From assembly GCA_028565635.1 (NCBI GenBank), contig JAOXYB010046868.1, forward strand, positions 1 to 12,216: DNA of 12,216 bases, written 5' to 3'. How positions within the stretch are numbered: position 1 is the stretch's first letter; the number at the start of each line of letters is the position of its first letter. Shown here one piece after another: positions 9,401-12,216 of this stretch. The notes under the pieces are model-generated. The model made no database searches and was not told where the DNA came from. It saw only the letters and a list, made by a program, of their open reading frames with translations. The position numbers were made by a program, and so were the translations under genes. This stretch comes from Phoronis ovalis (lineage: Eukaryota > Phoronida > Phoronidae).

Positions 9401-11538
9401 AAGGTTGAAAGCAGGATGTAATTAAGAGATGGGGTATACATTAAAATATTATGATAAATATTAAGGAAAAATAAAATTACCACGATCTAAATAACTATAT
9501 TTTTTGGTTTATTAAAACATTCTTCAAGAAATGTGTTTTATTCCTTCTAAAGAAAAACAGAAATGTTAATTTTGTTTAAGGTTGTGGTCATTCGATCTAT
9601 TTATTCGTATGCTGTTCGGTGAGAATTGAATTTCATCATTCCCCCGTACTTTTTTTGTCGATCAAGTTCTGTCCTCATGGCATGATCTATAAAGAACAAG
9701 GATACGTATAGCCAGTGAGAATATACTTAATCCTAGTCAAGGGATGGTGTATTCAGCAAACTACCTTTGGCTATGCAAATGTTCCTCAATTACAGACACT
9801 TTCTAGAAACTAGATGTTCACATGGGTTCAATCTGAATAATAGTATTACCTAAACTTAACGGCATTCATCAAATTTCTGGTAGTTATAAAAAATTCATAA
9901 TCAAACATTTATACAAAAATTATTTCAAGTTTTTAATTTTTATAAATTATAGTCAAAATTTCATTCAATATCTAGGATGAAAGCATATTTTTAATAAATA
10001 TATTGTATGCAGCTCCTGCTATGAGTAAAACTTAAAAATAGTCATTGACTATTTTCAGTGAGACCACAGCCTTTGTTATATTATAATGTTAAATTTTTTA
10101 ACAATTTAAAATACACAAAACCTACTGGTGATTCCATATGTTGAATGTTCATTTGGGTGGCCTACTCAACAAAAAACAATTAAATCAACATAATGCATAT
10201 CAGGTAAAAATAACATGTGACTATAACACACATGTAAACAATCCCTAGCTAAGAGTTTTTTTGGTAATTCAAAATCAAAACTAATATTTATTCACATATC
10301 AGCATGAATATTCATTTGATGACATATCAATACAGAGAGATTATTAGTTCACTACAAATTGTGTCCAAAACTGAATGTTACTTCTGAACAAAGATGTTTT
10401 AGCTTTATCACAAGACATTCACCAGTCTTTTCTATACTCCTGCCATTAGAACTGATTTATAGTGAATAAGACCAAAACTCACTTTACTCTAAGTAAGATT
10501 CATTTTTGGAATAAATATATATTACATTGGATTACATACAAAGTAATGTTTACTGAAAGTATACAAGATTGACTGTTGCTTCTTTGAATCTTTCAAATGT
10601 TGATGATCTACAAGAACACTTACTTTAATTCGTAACACATACTGTTCAATGTTTTCTCTATCTAAAACTTGCTGCAGTTCTAATTGTCCTGTGTTGTTGT
10701 CTACAACAAATAAGCCATGTGCGTCGTCTTGTAAGCTGTAGACTACTGCTTCATTAATTCCAAAGTCTTGATCATATGCAAAGACAGGAGGTGTGGTGAC
10801 AACTTTCTGACCGATTAGTGTTGTGTCATTCTGGAATTATTAGACATCGAAGCATTTATTATAAAGTTTTAGCAATCAAAAACATTTCTTGCAAACACTG
10901 CTGCTGCTGATTTTAATAATTGTTAAGAGTTTGTTGAATGTTTTTTTAACCACCATTACTTCACATGTATTAAACAATGGAAAATGCCAAACAGAGGATT
11001 ATTTTCTCGTAAAGATGCTGTTGTTTTTATGATATTAGACAAATATTTTTACCTCTAGTAGTGTGAGAGCATATGTCTCTTTTGAAAAAATAGGATTTAA
11101 ATCATCTCCATCAATAAGATTCACTGTCAAATTTGTTGAGACATTCTTTCCAGCTGCATCCTGGAATATTTCAACAAAGACTAATTAATCGCAGCCATGA
11201 GCAAGAAATTAGAAATTATGGAGTTCCTACTCTAATGCTGTAAGTTGAAGGTCCAGTTTAAATTTACTGCTAAATCCATTTAATTTTCAAATTGCTTCGT
11301 ATTTATCATTAATTAATTGTAAGATTTCGGTAAAATAATTTGATTACTGTCAAGACCAATCTTTAGCGAATAATATGACATGAACTAAAGCCCCAAAGTA
11401 AAATTTAATATCAAATATGCTTACCTTGGCGTATACTACCAACAAATATGATTTTGGCCCATTGTCATAATCTAACGCAGCATTGACAATAATTTTACCC
11501 TCTGTAAGCTCTGACATATAAAACCTGCCTCCATTTGG
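293..11538 (-). CDS. PCDH15: Protocadherin-15-like cadherin, internal part of the gene (18 exons, both ends outside the window)
   Basis: Join on the minus strand: 11538-11425, 11160-11053, 10830-10624, 8504-8331, 7771-7637, 7324-7163, 6705-6500, 6011-5882, 5321-5239, 4947-4860, 4720-4533, 4033-3784, 3507-3271, 2825-2737, 2357-2201, 1929-1833, 1610-1486, 420-293. Total 2678 bases, open throughout, every junction GT-AG and phase-compatible. The product is a cell-surface calcium-dependent adhesion protein. Repeats end at residues about 62, 170, 278, 388, 489, 593, 703 and 806, marked by DGDDLNP, DSNDNMP, DINDNNP, DVNNSPP, DVNDNIP, DINDKAP, DTNDNSP and DINDNVP. At least twenty N-X-S/T sequons fit an ectodomain. 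PCDH15-like signs are the DGDD linker, then a TPP..AYDQD segment in the next repeat; an LDRE-less repeat followed by NNSPPRF.QL.Y and SEA..V; and a glycine-rich late loop in EC8. In vertebrates PCDH15 forms the lower hair-cell tip link with CDH23, and Drosophila Cad99C controls microvillus length. Cadherin identity is near certain; the subfamily is an inference. No signal peptide or membrane segment is present. Confidence 0.7.
421..1485 (-). other. Intron 17 (1065 bp)
   Basis: Intron between exons 17 and 18, the second longest here. It holds the palindromic TTAA-flanked element described separately (682-1250). The remainder is AT-rich with homopolymer A and T runs. No exon-like stretch is seen on either strand. 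Confidence 0.85.
682..1250. mobile_element. Candidate palindromic MITE with TTAA at both borders
   Basis: The ends are imperfect inverted repeats: GGGCTCTAGATAC at 682-694 against the reverse complement of 1238-1250, TGACTCCAGATAC (10 of 13). TTAA borders both ends (678-681 and 1251-1254), which would be the target duplication of a piggyBac-type element. Inside, 741-777 matches the reverse complement of 1150-1186 at 31 of 37 positions. A second pair is centred on TAAAATTTTGCTT (829-841) and its exact complement at 936-948, with flanking GTCTC/GAGAC. There is no ORF of transposase size. TTAA is common in AT-rich DNA, so the superfamily is uncertain; the folded-back structure is visible. Confidence 0.5.
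1486..1610 (-). CDS. Cadherin exon 17 (first half of EC10)
   Basis: 125 bases: two bases completing Asp809, then 41 codons (810-850), phase 1/0. Acceptor CTGTTGTAG|ATGAAT. It encodes EYKINILESKTIGSVL and LNVTDADMGLNGDFTF, with DAD at 833-835. Donor CCTAAT|GTTAGT is chosen because reading on reaches TAA within four codons, and a phase-0 end joins cleanly to exon 18 (NTPN|VPFQVNE). GTTAGT is less usual than GTRAGT but matches U1 well. Confidence 0.9.
1833..1929 (-). CDS. Cadherin exon 16 (end of EC9, canonical EC9-EC10 linker)
   Basis: 97 bases, 32 codons plus one base (residues 777-808 and the first base of Asp809), phase 0/1. Acceptor CTGATGCAG|GTTTCA, donor CATCCAG|GTAACT. VSATDGNHSSSIPAVV ends the repeat with a sequon at N783. 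INDINDNVPIF gives a complete DINDN (798-802). Only this intron is in phase 1. The linker matters because the corresponding vertebrate PCDH15 linker is calcium-free. Confidence 0.94.
2201..2357 (-). CDS. Cadherin exon 15 (EC9 body, divergent LDRE)
   Basis: 157 bases: one base completing Lys724, then 52 codons (725-776), phase 2/0. Acceptor CTCTTACAG|AGTTGT, donor ATAGAG|GTAAGC. A second AG two bases inside the exon would break frame. VVATDSDTNPVIRYSF has DSD (729-731). KFVINEISGIIILWEVVDVE replaces the LDRE region: DVE at 765-767 keeps an Asp and Glu, but the usual Leu before the Asp is Val. It ends HFIIE. Confidence 0.94.
2358..2736 (-). other. Intron 14 (379 bp)
   Basis: AT-rich intron between exons 14 and 15. 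It carries one of three copies of the 12-mer CTGGTTAAACAA (2478-2489; others at 88-99 and 580-591). Nothing else recognised. Confidence 0.85.
2737..2825 (-). CDS. Cadherin exon 14 (EC8-EC9 linker)
   Basis: 89 bases, 29 codons plus two bases (residues 695-723 and most of Lys724), phase 0/2. Acceptor TACTTTAG|GACACA, donor GCTAA|GTAAGT. It encodes DTNDNSPIF (695-703), a canonical calcium linker, then AVYFANIPENTAPGRRIA, the first strand of EC9 with its Glu (714). Confidence 0.94.
2826..3270 (-). other. Intron 13 (445 bp)
   Basis: Intron between exons 13 and 14. A 68-codon open frame on the minus strand (3124-2918) has no recognisable domain, and no splicing signal links it to the gene. I see nothing else in it. 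Confidence 0.85.
3271..3507 (-). CDS. Cadherin exon 13 (EC8 body)
   Basis: 237 bases, 79 codons (residues 616-694), phase 0/0. Acceptor TCTTTTAG|GTGCAA, donor GTTGAA|GTAAGT. VQDGDVGNNADTKFLI holds the DGD site (618-620). FELNHDTGILST and LDHE (654-657) follow, with His for Arg in LDRE. FVLEILAYNDFSYAGP and DAGILSNATTTVTINVE form a long, glycine-containing final loop. That longer loop is also a trait of PCDH15 EC8 as I recall it. Confidence 0.95.
3784..4033 (-). CDS. Cadherin exon 12 (rest of EC7 with the only cysteines, start of EC8)
   Basis: 250 bases: one base completing Trp532, then 83 codons (533-615), phase 2/0. Acceptor CTTTTCAG|GTCAGA, donor GTTGAG|GTAAAG. This is the longest exon here. 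It encodes FKINSTSGTITT, LDRE (551-554), YEFWVAACDNGSPKLCNTT, and LTDINDKAPVF, where DINDK (585-589) has Lys in place of the last Asn. SPYTVTVTENALPSDIL starts the next repeat. Cys566 and Cys574 are the only cysteines in the 892 residues and sit on either side of a likely strand hairpin. Confidence 0.96.
4075..4083. repeat. Target-site duplication, left copy
   Basis: AGTCACCTA, directly abutting the left terminal repeat of the MITE; an identical copy lies at 4246-4254. Confidence 0.75.
4084..4245. mobile_element. 162-bp MITE with 27-bp terminal inverted repeats and 9-bp target duplication
   Basis: The left end (4084-4110) begins TAGACTTGCTC and finishes TGTGAACTT. The reverse complement of the right end (4219-4245) begins TAGGCTTGCTC and finishes TGTGAACTT. 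The two 27-bp ends agree at 23 positions. Identical 9-bp flanks AGTCACCTA lie immediately outside, at 4075-4083 and 4246-4254. The interior is A- and T-rich with no ORF, so this is a non-autonomous DNA transposon. A 9-bp duplication is typical of Mutator-like elements, and Merlin-type elements make 8-9 bp, so the superfamily is only suggested. It lies inside the intron and does not touch a splice site. Confidence 0.8.
4246..4254. repeat. Target-site duplication, right copy
   Basis: AGTCACCTA, directly abutting the right terminal repeat of the MITE, with no mismatch to the left copy, which suggests a fairly recent insertion. Confidence 0.75.
4533..4720 (-). CDS. Cadherin exon 11 (end of EC6, canonical linker, most of first half of EC7)
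   Basis: 188 bases, 62 codons plus two bases (residues 470-531 and most of Trp532), phase 0/2. Acceptor TATTTTGTAG|AATGTA, donor GTATG|GTAAGT. It opens with two sequons (N470, N476), then ITDVNDNIPQF with DVNDN at 481-485. The next repeat has YEFSIVEEQYPDTLIG, with paired Glu at 500-501, and VLAADQDIGPNADITYSI with DQD at 515-517. Confidence 0.95.
4860..4947 (-). CDS. Cadherin exon 10 (late EC6)
   Basis: 88 bases: one base completing Val440, then 29 codons (441-469), phase 2/0. Acceptor TTTTTTTAG|GAATGG after a T-rich tract, donor GTGTTT|GTAAGT. It encodes NGLVKTQTALDREQISFY, with LDRE at 450-453, then SMTVTVTDSVF. In another frame the exon would hit TAG at once, so the phase set by exon 9 is required. 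Confidence 0.92.
5239..5321 (-). CDS. Cadherin exon 9 (early EC6)
   Basis: 83 bases, 27 codons plus two bases (residues 413-439 and most of Val440), phase 0/2. Acceptor ACATTGTAG|GCCACT, donor GATGT|GTAAGT. ATDADTVAALGYYI carries the DAD site (416-418), followed by SGNEDGRFVIND. This is the shortest exon in the window. Both joins fall inside normal repeat sequence (LS|ATDAD and NDV|NG), which confirms it despite its size. Confidence 0.92.
5322..5881 (-). other. Intron 8 (560 bp)
   Basis: Intron between exons 8 and 9. The stretch 5530-5720 is visibly less AT-rich than the surrounding intron, but I could not find an open, cadherin-like or otherwise recognisable translation. It may be an old repeat fragment. 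Confidence 0.8.
5882..6011 (-). CDS. Cadherin exon 8 (end of EC5, abnormal linker, start of EC6)
   Basis: 130 bases: one base completing Arg369, then 43 codons (370-412), phase 2 in, phase 0 out. Acceptor TTACATAG|GAGAGG, donor CTGTCA|GTAAGT. Other AGs just inside the exon would break frame with exon 7. It encodes STSILINVTDVNNSPPRF; DVNNS (381-385) lacks the acidic residue and Asn of DVNDN. QLIYNVSLSEATAVNAIVAQ follows. The NNSPPRF.QL.Y....SEA run is the strongest match to PCDH15, at its EC5-EC6 junction. Confidence 0.95.
6012..6499 (-). other. Intron 7 (488 bp)
   Basis: Intron between exons 7 and 8. The part next to exon 7 (about 6420-6470) is a low-complexity run of A and T words. Nothing else recognised. 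Confidence 0.85.
6500..6705 (-). CDS. Cadherin exon 7 (body of EC5, lacks LDRE)
   Basis: 206 bases, 68 codons plus two bases (residues 301-368 and most of Arg369), phase 0 in, phase 2 out. Acceptor TTTATTAG|GTTTAT, donor AGAAG|GTAAGC. VYANDSDQNENGQVKYYL carries the DSD site (305-307). FEIDETTGAIKI is the usual strand pair. Where LDRE belongs the sequence is LSLSHNFY, so the mid-repeat calcium ligands are missing. It ends in AIDQAVNPGQR, a proline loop before an Arg cluster. Missing LDRE plus this loop resembles PCDH15 EC5. Confidence 0.95.
6706..7162 (-). other. Intron 6 (457 bp)
   Basis: Intron between exons 6 and 7. It contains a 9-bp perfect inverted repeat TAGTTTGGA / TCCAAACTA (6905-6913 and 6940-6948, 26-base loop), too short to call an element. 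Confidence 0.85.
7163..7324 (-). CDS. Cadherin exon 6 (end of EC4, canonical linker, start of EC5)
   Basis: 162 bases, 54 codons (residues 247-300), phase 0/0. Acceptor TTTTGCAG|GTTTAT, donor GGACAG|GTAATT. It contains VYAEETN, LEASVTVILTDINDNNPIFF with DINDN at 271-275, then FEFSINETSPIQQVIGQ, the first strand of the next repeat with its calcium-binding Glu (290). Reading on past 7163 into the intron stays open for some codons, but IGQ|VYANDSD is the normal cadherin join. Confidence 0.95.
7325..7636 (-). other. Intron 5 (312 bp)
   Basis: Intron between exons 5 and 6. A 14-bp unit, CTGACCATTTTACA, is repeated in tandem at 7418-7431 and 7432-7445 with one mismatch, and TTGGTATATACCAA (7554-7567) is a perfect palindrome. 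Neither has a known role. Confidence 0.85.
7637..7771 (-). CDS. Cadherin exon 5 (middle of EC4)
   Basis: 135 bases, 45 codons (residues 202-246), phase 0/0. Acceptor TCTTACAG|GGGATT, donor TTCCAG|GTATAA. It encodes GINAEFAYKI, completing the DND...GINAE site begun in exon 4, then GAFIVDPSTGVITV and LDIE (235-238) in the LDRE position, ending EVLTFQ. The donor GTATAA is weak, but the join to exon 6 (TFQ|VYAEE) is in phase and restores a normal repeat. Confidence 0.93.
7772..8330 (-). other. Intron 4 (559 bp)
   Basis: AT-rich intron between exons 4 and 5. I see no repeat, ORF or other feature in it. Confidence 0.85.
8331..8504 (-). CDS. Cadherin exon 4 (end of EC3, start of EC4)
   Basis: 174 bases, 58 codons (residues 144-201), phase 0/0. 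Acceptor GTTTTCAG|GCAGCC, donor GACCAG|GTAGTG, a weaker donor. LAEIIVTVADSNDNMP holds a canonical linker (DSNDN, 164-168). The next repeat starts with SSPYASTIQENAAVGTFV and VSATDNDQ, where DND (198-200) is the DxD calcium site. The PCDH15 EC3-EC4 linker I recall from vertebrates is less regular at this point. Confidence 0.95.
8505..10623 (-). other. Intron 3 (2119 bp), the longest in the window
   Basis: Intron between exons 3 and 4. The exons flanking it join into an unbroken repeat, so no constitutive exon is expected inside. It may hold a degenerate inverted-repeat element (8920-10071, separate entry). The open frame at 9134-8880 on the minus strand has no recognisable domain. Confidence 0.85.
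8920..10071. mobile_element. Possible degenerate DNA-transposon remnant (weak)
   Basis: GGCCGTGGTCCCACTG at 8920-8935 matches the reverse complement of 10056-10071 (GGCTGTGGTCTCACTG) at 14 of 16 positions, and these are unusually GC-rich words for this intron. Directly inside the right copy, 10035-10055 is a perfect 10-bp-arm palindrome with a one-base centre, a possible subterminal hairpin. A third, partial copy in direct orientation begins GGTTGTGGTC near 9582. I found no convincing target duplication and no transposase ORF, so the borders are uncertain. Confidence 0.3.
10624..10830 (-). CDS. Cadherin exon 3 (body of EC3)
   Basis: 207 bases, 69 codons (residues 75-143), phase 0/0. Acceptor ATTCCAG|AATGAC, donor ATTAAA|GTAAGT. 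It has VVTTPPVFAYDQDFGIN, with DQD at 94-96; then GLFVVDNNTGQLEL, the FxVDxxTG strand pair; LDRE at 130-133; and QYVLRIK. The TPP before a displaced DQD resembles what I remember of PCDH15 EC3 and is one of the better subfamily clues. Joined to exon 4 it gives RIK|AAQVNK, an uninterrupted repeat, so no exon is missing from the 2.1-kb intron between them. Confidence 0.95.
11053..11160 (-). CDS. Cadherin exon 2 (end of EC2, DGDD linker, start of EC3)
   Basis: 108 bases, 36 codons (residues 39-74), phase 0/0. Acceptor TATTCCAG, donor CTAGAG|GTAAAA. It encodes DAAGKNVSTNLTVNL, the closing strand with two sequons (N44, N48), then DGDDLNPIF (55-63). This linker replaces the usual DxNDNxP and resembles the DGDD form I recall between EC2 and EC3 of PCDH15 and some relatives. 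YALTLLE opens the next repeat, with the glutamate that normally binds calcium at position 74. Confidence 0.93.
11425..11538 (-). CDS. Cadherin exon 1 in window (late first, partial repeat; EC2 by PCDH15 register)
   Basis: 114 bases, 38 codons (residues 1-38), phase 0 at both ends. Acceptor CTTCCAG, donor GCCAAG|GTAAGC. It starts mid-repeat at PNGGRFYMSE, continues with GKIIVNAALDYD, where LDYD (22-25) is the calcium-binding LDRE equivalent, and ends in YLLVVYAK, the strand before the repeat end. The first half of this repeat must come from an exon above 12216. No matching exon is visible between 11539 and 12216. Confidence 0.93.
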
Positions 11539-12216
11539 CTGGAAGGAAAATTAGATGAAAATCATGTAGTTTATTCACAGAAGTAAAAAAAATAAAAACA
11601 ATTATACTGCATTATAAATCCAGATAAAAGAGAATGATAAGAAATACTATATCACTAAATGCATTATCACACTGTACCTAAATGCATAACACAGTGCCAG
11701 GAAATCTACAAACAACCCTTGCTGACATAGTATCGAATAACTATTATATGAGTTATTGATTAAATAACATGAACTTTTCAGGAAATGTTTAGGACGGATA
11801 TTCTCATCTTTATATTTTCAAAATTGTTATACATTTTAGTTCTAAGACTCACCAGTAGTGCACGAGCGGGTTACTTTATAAAATAATGTTTTATCGCAGA
11901 TAGTCCCCTAGCTAGATTCACAGATTTTTATAAATACAGAAAAGGTCTACAAATAACATAAACATATATAACTGTGCCTGATAGCAACAGAGTCTCCCTT
12001 CTTGAACAATGCCTTCGTTAGAATTCGTTAAAACTTCGTTATATAACGAGTTCAATTCGTTAGCCTAACGATTTTAATTTGTTAGAATGAACATGGGATC
12101 TCGAAGTTCTAACGAATTCTAACAAGTTCTAACGAATTGAACAGTTTCGTCAAAACACTGAAATTTAGGTGTTTTTTCACTATAAAAGCACGTTAAAAAT
12201 CATGTAGTGAACTTTT
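11539..12216 (-). other. End of the intron before exon 1
   Basis: Intron sequence continuing beyond the window. No cadherin exon is visible. Positions 12014-12142 hold the inverted array of 10-bp units described separately. The rest is plain AT-rich DNA. Confidence 0.75.
12014..12142. repeat. Inverted array of a 10-bp unit (TTCGTTAGAA / TTCTAACGAA)
   Basis: The left side has TTCGTTAGAA (12014-12023), TTCGTTAAAA (12024-12033) and TTCGTTATAT (12035-12044) in a row. The right side has the complementary unit in tandem: TTCTAACGAA (12107-12116), TTCTAACAAG (12117-12126) and TTCTAACGAA (12127-12136). GTTCAATTCGTTAG (12050-12063) is the exact reverse complement of 12129-12142. Between them are two short palindromes, CGTTATATAACG (12037-12048) and CGTTAGCCTAACG (12058-12070). 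The whole could fold into a large hairpin. It may be a degenerate palindromic minisatellite or the end of a repeat; the function is unknown. Confidence 0.65.

Noticed and set aside
1-12216. Bacterial systems, CRISPR arrays, tRNA or rRNA genes, viral genes
   Set aside because: Looked for on both strands; the window shows only a spliced animal gene, introns and small repeats.

Overview
The window is animal genomic DNA. It is AT-rich and carries part of one large spliced gene on the minus strand. There is no second gene, no RNA gene and nothing bacterial or viral. Short exons, GT-AG introns (mostly 140-560 bp, two longer), AT-rich introns and small inverted-repeat elements fit an invertebrate. 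A mollusc or other lophotrochozoan is a guess from texture only.

The gene encodes a cadherin. Eighteen exons, read from 11538 down to 293, join without a stop or frame break into 892 codons plus two bases. They encode seven complete extracellular cadherin (EC) repeats with a partial repeat at each end. The order of ordinary and abnormal inter-repeat linkers, plus several local stretches, matches protocadherin-15 (PCDH15; Cad99C in Drosophila) repeat by repeat. On that register the window covers late EC2 to most of EC10. The signal peptide, EC1, EC11, membrane-proximal domain, transmembrane segment and cytoplasmic tail would lie in exons beyond both edges. The assignment rests on remembered family features and needs a database search.

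Layout: 12216-11539 is the upstream intron, with an inverted array of a 10-bp unit near the edge. 11538-10624 holds exons 1-3 (late EC2 and EC3). 10623-8505 is a 2.1-kb intron with a possible degenerate inverted-repeat element. 8504-1486 holds exons 4-17 (end of EC3 to start of EC10), and the intron at 4034-4532 contains a clear 162-bp MITE with 27-bp ends and a 9-bp target duplication. 1485-421 is a 1.1-kb intron with a TTAA-flanked palindromic element. 420-293 is exon 18 (EC10). 292-1 is the start of the next intron, ending in an oddly GC-rich 25 bp at the window edge.

I found no evidence of a previously undescribed system. The points most worth checking are differences from the vertebrate protein (an intact EC9-EC10 calcium linker and a lone cysteine pair in EC7) and the small repeats in the introns. 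Residue numbers below count from the first codon of exon 1 in this window, not from the true protein start.
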